Source: Saccoglossus kowalevskii (Eukaryota > Hemichordata > Enteropneusta > Harrimaniidae). Taken from it: a stretch of 47,086 bases of DNA. The notes beneath the pieces are model-generated. The model made no database searches. It worked only from the letters and a program-made list of their open reading frames with translations, and had not been told where the DNA came from. Where the stretch lies: contig NW_003116959.1 of assembly GCF_000003605.2 (NCBI RefSeq), forward strand, positions 4,300 to 51,385. Reading direction: 5' to 3'. The translations under genes were made by a program, and so were the position numbers. Within the stretch, counting starts at the first letter, position 1; every line of letters starts with the position of its first letter. Shown one piece after another: positions 38,201 to 46,589 of this stretch.

Positions 38201-39815
38201 CAAAGTGCGGTTCGCCATGTTATCAATACATTTGAAGGCGAAATATGCATTTGTACAATAAACACAATAGCAGAATATGACCCTTCGATTTAAAAAAAAA
38301 ATGCTCTTTTTCTGTATCTTCTATTCTGTTCATCCACGAATGAATATCTTCCAGTGTATTTGTCTTTCCGTTGTGAACGCATACTCACCCGAGGAAAGGG
38401 TCGACCTTTACGTGGTCCAACTTCATTACATAGGTGTGTAACCGATCATGTGCCCGTTGCAATATCAACTATACTATTAAGAGCTGGCTATCATGATATT
38501 TTCAACTTATAAATTAGTATGTTACTTACAGTAACTTTATTCAGACAGTTTACGAACATGAAATAAAGATCAGTTGAGTTTTCAAGTAGATTTGATTCTT
38601 TCAAATCGTGACATATGTTCGGCTCAGGCTCAGGCGTTACAATAATGGGGTGACAATATAGCTACGGTTATTAAAGACGCAGTGTGGACGGGACATTTTT
38701 TTATTTTTTAATATTGTTTTTTTATAAGGAATGTTTTATAATGGTTTATAATTTATCGCAAACTAAAAGTGTATTCATTTCAACGAGAACTTTAGCGTAA
38801 TTCTGTGAATATTGTACAATAGTTTCTTTGAACCTCTCTTTCCCTCTCCAATTTGTCCTCCTATATCCTCTTCCTCTCGCCTCGCTTAAATCAATTTTTT
38901 TTTTAAACTTAGATATACAGTAAAATATGTTCGTTATTTATTTCCTCCAAACGCAGACCCTTACGTGAAAGTATCATTACTCCAGGACGGCAAACGTCTC
39001 AAGAAAAAGAAAACGGCAGTACGAAAAAACAACAGAAACCCCGTGTGGAATGAGGCACTGGTGTTTAACGTCCCCACGGAGAGTTTGAAACATACAAGCT
39101 TGGAGGTGAGAAATGCAAACATGCAACACGCACTAAACCACAGATCTTATTTCGGTTCCGTATGTGTCTCCGATCTGAGCCCGCTCAAATCTTGACGATG
39201 AAAACATATTCATAGCTCTGGGCCTAATTTTGCTATAGCATACCCCAATGCGGTGTTTGGGTGGGCTGCGGGCCGTATTTAAATAATATACCTATAGATC
39301 AGTGAAACAGTAGAGAATATGACACTATTTGGGCATCGTCGTACACCACAGCCCCCTTATGGCAAGCTTACAGAGTCGCGGAGTCTTGAAGCGGAAAAAA
39401 GAAAATACAAGTCTCATGGCTCACTTGCCCTCCGCGAGACCTCTGCTGCCAATAGCGTCAAGATCTCTCCCTCGCAAACAACAGTACGATCAGAAAACAA
39501 ATTGTAGGTTCTTTGCGTTCGTTCGTGTTCTCCGACTGTGTTCACCCCAGCTCGATCATACAAGCATACAGACTCATTTGTGAACGTTGATATGCGTTCA
39601 CACACAGATTTTAGACCACAGTAAACACTGTAATCTATCTTGCCACGTTCACATTTCAGGTTACCGTAGTTGACTACGATCTACTTGGCCATAGCGAACT
39701 GATCGGAAGGTGTGGTGTTGGATCCGGATTTGACGGCACCGGTCATGAACACTGGCACGATATGCTGCACGCACAGAGGAAACCCACAGCTATGTGGCAT
39801 ACACTTCATGAGTGA
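26029..39815 (+). CDS. Synaptotagmin, seven coding exons, 420 residues
   Basis: A membrane-anchored Ca2+ sensor expected to act in fusion of synaptic or secretory vesicles with the plasma membrane through SNAREs and acidic phospholipids. Joining 26029-26247, 33296-33608, 35356-35459, 36824-37030, 38032-38152, 38957-39105 and 39660-39815 keeps one open frame from the Met at 26035 to the TGA at 39813. Domains: membrane segment about 3-22, basic stop KVKRK 23-27, six cysteines at 44-51, Ser/Pro-rich linker about 83-125, C2A about 153-270, C2B about 284-410, WHTL at 415-418. Putative Ca2+ ligands are D183, D189, D242, D244 and D250 in C2A and D314, D320, D374, D376 and E382 in C2B. The C2B strand KRLKKKK (332-338) is the polybasic PIP2/SNARE site. 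The Glu at the fifth C2B position and the YLPTAERL and RNLKAMDI stretches point by eye to the Syt3/5/6/9/10 or invertebrate Syt-alpha/beta kinds; subtype not settled. Length is normal for the family. Confidence 0.95.
28181..28290. repeat. 110-bp inverted-repeat unit, ends GAGGTTATTACGAGGATACC-like
   Basis: The left arm 28181-28202 and right arm 28269-28290 are imperfect reverse complements. Inner matches GACAGTACA (28210-28218) and TGTACTGTC (28259-28267) extend the pairing. A related single arm occurs at 33022-33085, so this is a repeat family and not a chance hairpin. No coding capacity. Confidence 0.65.
28291..28369 (+). mobile_element. Family-2 right half
   Basis: The order AGTATACAGCGCGTGTAAAA, then GAAATTCGGACACGAGCTGC, then GACGAC and GCGCTTAA matches the right half of the 31836 copy. 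TTAA at 28366-28369. The left half is missing or was replaced by the inverted-repeat unit that directly precedes it. Confidence 0.6.
28482..28887. repeat. Degenerate minisatellite, 24-bp period, in intron 1
   Basis: Between 28768 and 28887 five units start exactly 24 bp apart (28768, 28792, 28816, 28840, 28864), with consensus near GGCGCTAGACACGTCATCC followed by AATAT. Units upstream to about 28482 are recognisable but vary in length. The period is eight codons, which explains a 67-codon - strand frame with an eight-residue rhythm; I do not regard it as a gene. Junctions between units repeatedly read CAATATGGCG, like a YY1 core. Confidence 0.8.
29597..29821 (+). repeat. 225-bp direct duplication, left copy
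   Basis: Identical base for base to 30177-30401, offset by 580 bp. It ends in the G-run of a family-1 terminus immediately before the assembly gap. Confidence 0.95.
29824..29909. other. Assembly gap (86 N)
   Basis: A run of N. The left edge is a G homopolymer inside a family-1 terminus, and a perfect duplication flanks the gap, which suggests a failed join or two haplotypes placed in series. Open frames reading through the N run are meaningless. Confidence 0.99.
30177..30401 (+). repeat. 225-bp direct duplication, right copy
   Basis: Identical to 29597-29821. Here the sequence continues into a complete family-1 element, showing what the left copy would have contained beyond the gap. Confidence 0.95.
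30389..30554 (+). mobile_element. TTAA element, family 1 copy C, nested in family 2
   Basis: Right TTAA at 30551-30554. The left end has mutated to AATTGGCGGGGGAG, then TTGTCACC. The interior blocks GGCCATAGCGTGTC and TTTACAAACAAGCG match copies A, B and D. Family-2 sequence lies on both sides: ACAGCGCGTGTAAAAT to the left, and GAAATTCGATCACGCGCTG then GACGACCAC (about 30555-30598) to the right. It therefore appears to have inserted into a family-2 element. Confidence 0.8.
30555..30598 (+). mobile_element. Family-2 right end, split by copy C
   Basis: GTGAAATTCGATCACGCGC then GCGACGACCACTGCCCTG is the family-2 right terminus. Its terminal TTAA has decayed to GTAA. It continues the family-2 piece that ends to the left of copy C. 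Confidence 0.6.
31298..31425. repeat. 16-bp imperfect inverted pair with GCGCCCTCT cores
   Basis: 31298-31313 (AGCGCCCTCTGATGAC) is nearly the reverse complement of 31410-31425 (GTCACTAGAGGGCGTG). The pair could be termini of a small element, or two divergent CTCF-like motifs (consensus CCASYAGRKGGCR). The sequence alone does not choose between them. Confidence 0.45.
31836..31968 (+). mobile_element. TTAA element, family 2 (133 bp)
   Basis: The left end AAAGGGCGGTGGTCGTCGTG and reversed right end CGCGGTGATCGTCGCGCAGC are inverted repeats. Both terminal TTAA sites have mutated (TTCA on the left, ATAA on the right). The interior, including GTATACAACGCGTGTAAAA and CACTGTTTGTTTAC, is the fullest in the window and serves as the family reference. 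Confidence 0.8.
33022..33085 (+). repeat. Diverged single arm of the 28181 inverted-repeat family
   Basis: GAGGTTATTACGAG, then ATATCG, GTATGCAC, GAGTACGGCGATCGCA follow the same order as the arms at 28181-28240 and the reversed 28269-28290. A solo or eroded copy, 200 bp upstream of synaptotagmin exon 2. Confidence 0.45.
33296..33608 (+). CDS. Synaptotagmin exon 2: linker and start of C2A
   Basis: Acceptor CAATTTCCTTCCAG, donor GTTAGT; enters in phase 0 and leaves after the first base of a codon (g|cc, Ala176). Encodes residues 72-175: a basic/Pro stretch, a Ser-rich segment ([22 protein letters not shown]) likely open to phosphorylation, then the first C2A strands [12 protein letters not shown] and DLIVTVMT. 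Confidence 0.93.
34154..34247 (+). mobile_element. Degenerate family-2-like element in intron 2
   Basis: TTCGATGTGAGTCC, GCGTATACAATGCGTAC, GAATTCAAACGCGCGCTGACG appear in the family-2 order. The edges GTCACGCTGTGACG and CTGACGTCACAGTG form a short inverted pair. No TTAA is left. Confidence 0.4.
35356..35459 (+). CDS. Synaptotagmin exon 3: C2A Ca2+-binding loop 1
   Basis: Acceptor TTGATTTCAG, donor GTATGA; 104 nt, completes the split Ala176 codon and ends in phase 0. Encodes residues 177-210. [13 protein letters not shown] supplies D183 and D189, the loop-1 Ca2+ ligands; [12 protein letters not shown] leads into the next strand. Confidence 0.95.
35479..35530 (+). promoter_or_regulatory. 14-bp perfect hairpin just inside intron 3
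   Basis: 35479-35492 and 35517-35530 are exact reverse complements (arm CGCGTACTGTGTGT) with a 24-nt loop, starting 19 nt after the 5' splice site of exon 3. In the pre-mRNA this would fold stably next to the donor. A regulatory role is inference only. Confidence 0.55.
36824..37030 (+). CDS. Synaptotagmin exon 4: rest of C2A
   Basis: Acceptor CTTTTTGTTTCAG, donor GTAAGC; 207 nt, phase 0 both sides, residues 211-279. [11 protein letters not shown] and [15 protein letters not shown] are near-canonical C2A; D242, D244 and D250 are the loop-3 Ca2+ ligands and S247 sits at the Syt1 S235 position. The end ([11 protein letters not shown]) is the C2A-C2B linker. Confidence 0.96.
37269..37433 (-). 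mobile_element. TTAA element, family 1 copy D, reversed (165 bp), in intron 4
   Basis: TTAA at 37269-37272 and 37430-37433. The ends are TTAAAGCGGGAG, then GTCGTCACCTGCGCACGCG, and its inverted partner; inverted repeats of about 32 bp. Orientation is opposite to copies A-C. This is the least eroded copy, with both TTAA sites intact. Confidence 0.88.
38032..38152 (+). CDS. Synaptotagmin exon 5: start of C2B
   Basis: Acceptor TATATTTTGCAG, donor GTGAGA; 121 nt, enters phase 0 and leaves after one base of Asp320 (g|ac). Encodes residues 280-319. [18 protein letters not shown] and [14 protein letters not shown] are typical C2B strands 1-2; D314 is a loop-1 Ca2+ ligand. Confidence 0.96.
38957..39105 (+). 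CDS. Synaptotagmin exon 6: C2B polybasic strand
   Basis: Acceptor CCTCCAAACGCAG, donor GTGAGA; 149 nt, completes D320 and ends in phase 0. Encodes residues 321-369. KRLKKKKT is the polybasic strand that binds PIP2, AP-2 and SNAREs in other synaptotagmins; [12 protein letters not shown] is the usual strand 5, with Trp350 where many family members have Phe or Tyr. Confidence 0.95.
39660..39815 (+). CDS. Synaptotagmin exon 7: C-terminus
   Basis: Acceptor CACATTTCAG, phase 0, stop TGA at 39813-39815. Encodes residues 370-420. [14 protein letters not shown] carries D374, D376 and E382 (Glu in place of the fifth Asp, as in several paralogues); HWHDML and KPTAMWHTL are the C-terminal helix and the WHxL docking motif. 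Confidence 0.95.
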   Translation, partial: VTVVDYDLLGHSELIGRCGVGSGFDGTGHEHWHDMLHAQRKPTAMWHTLHE

Positions 39816-40865
39816 AAAAAAAACACGTCGAACCACGATGGATATGACGTCATTTTCCTAGTGTAGAACCCCCACCTGGTGTGGTGAATGTGTTCTCAGC
39901 TCCTTTCACGCGTACGGCATCAGTTTAGAAGACTGCTCGCTACGGCATATCCGGCAAAGGACAACTGTAATATCTAGACAGTCGTTCATGGGATCAAAAA
40001 TAATCAATGCAAATCAAGTGACCTCACAATATTGTATAGTCTAAGATTCATGTAGCACACCCTCTACGGTGATAATAGTAAAAAGAATACTAGTAGTTCG
40101 ACTACAGTCTTACATGAGGGCGCTGTGTAATGTTGAATCGTGTTACACGTTTTAGGTGAGATATTGTACTAGTATACTAAAAAGTGAAATCATATAAGTG
40201 TCACGTGACCAACTTACTAATGTTTCCTGTATAAACATCTTATATAGAGAGCAATAATATATATTTTAATCGAATTCTTACTTATATGATAATCTATAAT
40301 CACGGTGTTGAAAACAAAAGATTATATAATTTTCACCGAATGGTGGCGCATTATTCATTGAGCTTAAATATTATCAAAGTATAGTTATGAGTGAATACAA
40401 TGTATAAGTATAATGTCTTCAAAACAACTCTTCCGTTCCTCCTTTTTTTCTTTCCGCTCTTGCCATTAACATTCCATATTTTAATTAAATTAATAGCAGT
40501 TGCATGGGTTTCAACTTACTTAAACTGTGTTATATTATAAAAAATAATATGCATTTATTTTCAATAATTAAAAAATTATCTTTATAAAATCATCACCCCG
40601 TAGTAAAGCACCTCCGTAGATCTAAAAAATAAGGGGTGCTTTAAATGAATCAATAGTAATTGGTCTCAGCTTAGATTCGAGAAACCTGAAATCCACGATT
40701 TGAATCATAGAGATCACATCTGATCTGTTTTATCAACTACTTAATTGTCACACCTCTCAACCAATCATCAATATATTATATATGTGTTAACATTAGTAGC
40801 GTCTTACCCAAATCGCAACATTATAGCTAAGGCTGTTAAACCCAAAAGTTAAGTTGAAGTCGTTA

Positions 40866-41000
40866 TTGAGTAAAGGTGCTCAAGTAAATTTCACCGACAA
40901 AGTTGCCAATGAGAAGCTAAACAGTAAAGCTGCTAAAGTAGAGCTATACAACAAGTTTCTAAAGTACATCTAAACAGCAATGCTGCTTAAATTAAATAAA
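40866..41000 (+). repeat. Degenerate 26-28-bp tandem repeat in the 3' UTR
   Basis: Five diverged units with cores AAAGGTGCT (40872), AAAGTTGCC (40900), AAAGCTGCT (40926), AAGTTTCTA (40953) and AATGCTGCT (40979), spaced 28, 26, 27 and 26 bp, each followed by a variant of AAAGTA or GAGCTAAA. Confidence 0.55.
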
Positions 41001-41711
41001 GAAAGGTGATAGAGAAAAATACAACAATAAGTCTTTAAAATAAAGTACAGCTGAACTGTGAAGCAATTAATAAGACTTACATCCATGTATTTCTGAGGGG
41101 CACAGTTTTTGTTAGTATTAATGGGGATTATACATTTATATTTATTATTAATGGTGATGTCATTTGTTTAGTGTTTAGTCTTGGCGTAAGTAAAAACGTA
41201 CAGTTAGTATAAATGTCTTAAAACGGGATATCATCCCACACAGTGTGAACTATTTCATAGAACGTACAATGTGACGCATCACCTGTTTATTTGCATCCAT
41301 TACAAGAGATATTGATTATGTTGTATATTGCCACAAGCTCACGCACAGGAAATGAACAAAGTAAAAAAAAAAAAAAACGAGAAATTATAACTTGTGGCCG
41401 TTGATGGCCTTGTACAGAGAATGGACTTGGGATCAGCTAAACAAAATTAAGATGTCATTAGAGATATGTCAGCCGTGATTGAATTGTAACTAAGCAGCTG
41501 TTTTATGAACTGACCTTTGACCATGATTGGTTCATATATTTACATATGTACCCAGATCGAGTTTAGATGGAGGTACATAATTAATAAAAAAATAATCATG
41601 GCTGATGCATTTCTAATCAAAGGTTAATATATGAAGTCATTTACAGGGAAGAGAAGCGAGTTAGAGTTGAATGTTGTAAATACACCATGTACAGATTTCC
41701 AATGTTTTAAG

Positions 41712-41717
41712 AATAAA
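41712..41717 (+). promoter_or_regulatory. Probable polyadenylation signal AATAAA
   Basis: AATAAA followed 15-40 nt later by GU-rich sequence (CTGTGTATATTG, GTGCAGTGTGTTTTG), the usual layout of an animal poly(A) site. It is about 1.9 kb after the stop codon. Confidence 0.55.
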
Positions 41718-42304
41718 GACTAAGATCTGTGTATATTGAACGTGCAGTGTGTTTTGTTTCCCGAATACATGCAGTCTGACGTTGTTTTGGGCATTGTCGG
41801 GTGTGGGCAACTGCACACTGACTTATATGTAGATCCGGGCACAAAGATGTTAGGCTATCCTGACACATGATTCCTAATATTGGCATGTGGTGATAATAAA
41901 GGAAATATAATTCATAGAAAATGTCTTTACAGTAAATTTTCATTCCTTGCGTAAGGCAATAAAATTGTCAAAATTGTAAACGTTGACTAACATTCTGTTG
42001 ATGCAGGGGATCCTTCGAACTAAATTTTGCATTATGTATTCATATTTACATTTCCCCTGTAGCTCAAGACCGTGATAATACACAAATGGCCACGAGATTT
42101 CATTCAGATTGAGGGAGTCGTATAACTTATAAGTCGTATATCGTATAACTCTCCCTCTCAATGAGACACCGACCAGAACGTGAACAAGAAATTCAAACGT
42201 TACATCATGTGTTTCTTTAAGAAGTCCATTATCTGGAATCATTTCCAGACAACAATAATCCATCTGGCACCGCTTCTAAAGTACGTCAATACTACTCCGT
42301 AATA

Positions 42305-43420
42305 TTTTTTTTTTTGCAAACAGACGTACAAGAAAGTGCAGTTATTGTAACAGTTGATATGAAAAGTCATAATAATACATTGTCTTTGTTTGGGTCTGCA
42401 GCCCAGTGGCGTTTGAGACCAGTTTCGGACTTATTAATACTAATAGCAGTTACAGTTTCCCGACTCAAGTGATTCCAGTCGTTAACAACTCTGACTAAGA
42501 GGAATTAAGAATCACTTTGATCAATAGCTTCATCTATCTGCAGTTTCCGATTGTGGTCCTGTGAGACAAAACTAACATCGCCCTATCTGGACTGGAAAAT
42601 CCAAACAATGGGTATTCTGGTTAATATCGTGTGGATAATCTATAAGTTTGATAATACAGAGAGGTGGCAGTTTCACCTGTTTGTTTTTTCAATATAGAAT
42701 AGGATTGGTATGGTTGGAACAAGTTTTGTTGCATGCCTCTGGACACGTTCTATATCATCCTTATTTTTTGTCGCTAAGTATGACGGCCGTATGCATGATG
42801 CATATTCAAATGAGGCCTTATGGGTGCCTTGTAGAGATGTAGAAATGTATCTTCATTCAGGTACTTGAAAATGTGAAGAAGACACCCAAGAATGCGGTTT
42901 GAACTGGAAACAACGTTGCTAAAATGCTCAGAAAACTTTACTTTGTTGTCATTAGTAACAACAAGTACCTAACAAAGGCATTGCTTCCAACAGGTGAGTG
43001 TGAAGCCTAAGTATAGAACCTTATATATTCCAGGATGAAAACATATTTGCATGTTTAAAGACCAATTCATAAGCTGAGTTTTTAAGAGCTTTGTGTCATT
43101 GGCAAAATAGATATGAGACTGTTGACTGATTTTTGAACATAAGCAACAAACGCCGTGAAAAGAACAGGGCTTATAACTGTGCCCAGAGGAACGCCGCTAT
43201 TGACTGTTTTCCAGGATGAAAAACTGTTGTTAATACTAACTTCCAGATTTTTCCCAGTAGGAAAGGATCAGATCCATGGCAGAGTCTTGTCTTTAATAAC
43301 AAGCACCCATGAGGCATATACTTAAGGGCTTTAGCATAGACCAGTGAATATCAAGTTCAACTTAACCAATAGATTCTGAGATTAATCTTTGAATTAGTTA
43401 CCATCTTGTGTAGGTCACTG
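42305..43420 (-). pseudogene. Decayed non-LTR retrotransposon, 3' half of ORF2 (reverse transcriptase)
   Basis: Read on the - strand in shifting frames: a GVPLGT-VISPVLF motif (about 43165-43195) equivalent to the RT block GVPQGTVLSP; FANDTKLL (about 43085-43108) corresponding to the catalytic FADD box with the second catalytic region changed to ND; MNWSLN (about 43052-43072); NRILG (about 42886-42940); ERVQRHATKLVP (42716-42750); RVVNDWN and HWAADP near 42390-42500. This order is the C-terminal half of Jockey/CR1-type RT proteins. Stops and frameshifts are frequent, so it is dead. An 11-base T run at 42305-42315 is a plausible poly(A) tail in reverse. The 5' part was not recognised. Confidence 0.8.
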
Positions 43421-45523
43421 GGTACATCTTCACATTTAACGTGATAACATTAATTACATACTTCGCGCTGTAGCACCTTATCGCTATCAGTAACTGCTTT
43501 ACTACATGATCCACTGGTCACCAACATCAACTTTCTCATGGGCGCCGCCATTTTGGATTGTGACTGCTACATTTTGTTGTTTCATGACACTCTGAATTGA
43601 ACTTCTATTTCTGGAAGTGTCTCTACCTGTCATTGAGACAATGCAACAGTGGGTCAACCCTGATGTATACTATGCCTATCAGGTTCAACAAAGTACAATA
43701 TCGCAACTGTGTACTCACTGTCAATTGTTAACACAATGAGCGGCAATCTTGAAGATGAGTTTCCTGGAACACAAAGATGTCGAACATGCTACTGACCATG
43801 GACGGAAATGCTAGAGTTGTAGTGGTAATACTCCAGTGAGCGATGTACTTTAGGTACTCAGGACCCGGGAAATAGTGGCAATCGGCAATCCACTCGGAGT
43901 TCTACAAAAGCACATCTTGGCACTAGGGTGCACTGATATTAATGATGGAATATGTTTTTGGGGGGTTAAGGGGGTATTTTCCATATATCGACCTGACTAT
44001 GTCTAATATGTATAATTGTTGACTGTTCTTGATCGCTTTTTCATTGATATATGATGAACTACATTGCAGCGCACAAATAACAATGAATTCGATAAAATAA
44101 TTGTCTAATTAAAGGATGTTAATGAGTCGACACCATCGTAACTTCAATTAATATTAATGAGCTAGTTCCACATCATCCAATCAGCAAGCACTATATTCTG
44201 AATAAGTGGGGATCACAGTTGCTATGTCACTTGAGGGCATGATACGCAGTATGGGCGTATACAATGTTGAAGTCTTGAACCAATCACTATTAAGTATTTG
44301 AATGAATGCTAATGATTAGCTTTTACATTTTTATAAATATGTTTATGAATTAAGGTACGGCTTTCTGCCTTTCACTGTATTGTATATTCACATTGCAATA
44401 TTTGTTCCATGTGTTGTTTTAGACGCTGGTGGCGCTCTGTACAACGCAGATGTGAAGCCCGTATCCACTTGTAATATATGTCCTTCTTAAAACTAAACTT
44501 GCGTTTTCATGAAATTCGCTGCACCGCTTTTGTTCATGCTTCAATACCGTGTGAACTATATAAAGTGTGGATTCTACAGTGTTCCTCATTTCCCTGGGGG
44601 TATTCTTCTCACGTTCTATGCGCCCTCGATCATAAGCGAAACTATATTATTTTACCATCACCAAAACGTTTAACCATGACCATACACGACATACGTTTGA
44701 CAGTAGTTTGAATTTCTAGCTTGCCTGTAAATGAGTGACTGGAATAAAATGAATCCCTAAACAAATCTTTTGATTTTAGAGCCCTATACTTGTACATGTG
44801 TAGTTCACATTTTAGACTTTCATTGCAGTTCAACTACACTCAATGTGATTGTTAATGCAGTTCAGATTTACAAAAGTTGGTTTTCGTTGAAAAAAAAAAT
44901 AATCCCTGGAAATCATTTGTTTAAGGTGTGGTTTAAACACTTCATTTGTCACGAATATAAATCGAAATGCATATATGGAAACACGACTATTATTGAAATG
45001 TTATTAATTACTTAATTGAGTGTTCTAATGTGTTACATTTGTACTCGGATGCCTCGTTCCACTGTTTTACCATCCCACATTTTTTTTTTAACCATGAAAA
45101 AGAATCGAAATAAGTTTGACAGTAGTTTGAATTTCTAGTTTGCTTTCGAACCGCTTTAATCTTTAATCTGATGAAATCTCTTCAACTTGGCTTACAATGT
45201 ATGAGGAAATAATACCGAAATATAGATTGAGACATTCAATAAACAAGTTTGAACAACAATATTAATGTGTCCCTCATACAAAACGAAGAGAAAAGTTTAC
45301 CCTTCATTAAAAAGAAAGGAAAGTCCTAGCGAGCACATGATGGCGCCCTTTAATAAATGAATTTCAAATAGACAATCCAGGCGATCACAATATGAAAACG
45401 CTCACATTCTTGAATCTAAAAAAACGTATATACACTGTTCCGAAAACGCTTCCGCGTCATTTACTGCCGTGTAATAACAACAACGTACACTCAGCCAACA
45501 TGTTTTCGTTTGTTATTAATAAT
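43421..45523. other. Mostly non-coding; one weak exon candidate
   Basis: At 44423 an acceptor (GTGTTGTTTTAG) is followed by 22 open codons ending in TAA at 44488-44490 (AGGALYNADVKPVSTCNICPS after a split codon). Without a partner exon this is only a candidate. Nothing else recognised. Confidence 0.3.
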
Positions 45524-45540
45524 TTAAGGTAGAGATGCAG
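45524..45540 (+). repeat. Solo terminus TTAAGGTAGAGATGCAG
   Basis: Identical over 17 bp (22 bp counting the following GTTCG) to the left end of the element at 45739, 215 bp away, in the same orientation. Confidence 0.8.
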
Positions 45541-45738
45541 GTTCGGGATTTTTCTTTGCGTTAAAAATAGAATAAATGGTTAATCCTCTTACCTATGTTT
45601 GAGCGCCCTCTCATGTTGAAACAAAATATTTTGTAGACTTTGTTTTTATACTTATTAGGTACCACTAACCTGTTATAAAATCTTGTTGAACATAAGTTGA
45701 AATATTTTAATTAGTGCACATGTTAATATTATTGCCAC

Positions 45739-46589
45739 TTAAGGTAGAGATGCAGGTTCGTGGGCACTTGGGAGTGAAATTTTTTTTTTTGCTTTTTACT
45801 ATCCAAAAGGTCTCGGCTATAGACTGTTGAAATTTTGTAGAATTGTGAATAGTGGAACATACTCAAAAAAACGATTTTAAAATATAGATAACAGGTGCAA
45901 TTTTTTTTTAATGCTTAGCAAGATTTGGCAAGGCTGTACATAAATAATAAAAAAAAAACATCGTGAAAAAAAAGAAGTGACGGGATCTCCATATTATGCA
46001 CTGTATTTAACTTTTTACAAAACGATAATACATTTAATTTTGAAACTGTAACAGCTTCTTTTTAGTGCACATACCAGAACTAATAGCTCCTAGACGCTTT
46101 GACCTTTTGTTTTGAAATTTTCACAAATGATTGACAATGTGTTTATCTTCAAAACGCCGTCGGGGCATTGTTTTTATTTGAATATTGTTACAGCAATCGT
46201 ACAGACAACTAGCATGGGTGTTAATTTATGCATAAACTTGAAGTAGTGAAATTTTAGCTGCTGCCCTACAAAATTGACAACTGGTAGACAGTTTTCAAGA
46301 CGGCACTTTCTTCATAGTAAACAGATATTCCCATAAACCAATTTTGACAGGAAACAGAAGCATGGTTTAGAAGCTATTTTTTTTTAAATCACTTTTTACA
46401 AAAAAAGCTCATTTTTGTGCATATTTCAAACTACAGTGTCCATAAAAATAAAATAAAATACTAACAAAACTTTAAAATTCATACAATAAGGTTTCCGAAA
46501 ATATATAGTTTTGTTGACAAGGGAGGTCATCTTGGTTTCCTAATTAACTAATTAAAATACCTGTCAGGTAAACTGCATCTCTACCTTAA
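45739..46589. mobile_element. 0.85-kb element with TTAAGGTAGAGATGCAG inverted ends
   Basis: The left end 45739-45755 and right end 46573-46589 are perfect 17-bp inverted repeats that begin and end with TTAA. The interior is A/T-rich with many poly(A) and poly(T) runs and has no meaningful open frame, so it is non-autonomous. Together with the solo end at 45524 it forms a third TTAA-flanked repeat family, unrelated in sequence to families 1 and 2. Confidence 0.7.

Larger units (their letters stand above)
39816..41735 (+). other. Probable synaptotagmin 3' UTR
   Basis: No further exon-like sequence follows the stop. Earlier AATAAA hexamers at 40995 and 41039 lack an obvious GU-rich follow-up. 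The one at 41712 has it, so a 1.9-kb UTR is the best guess. It contains a small hairpin (TAAAGCACC 40604-40612 with GGTGCTTTA 40635-40643) and a degenerate tandem repeat. The 3' end is inferred, not seen. Confidence 0.5.

Noticed and set aside
41940-42263. 107-codon - strand frame downstream of synaptotagmin
   Set aside because: Intact but without a recognisable domain, splice sites or homologous motif; probably chance in AT-rich DNA.
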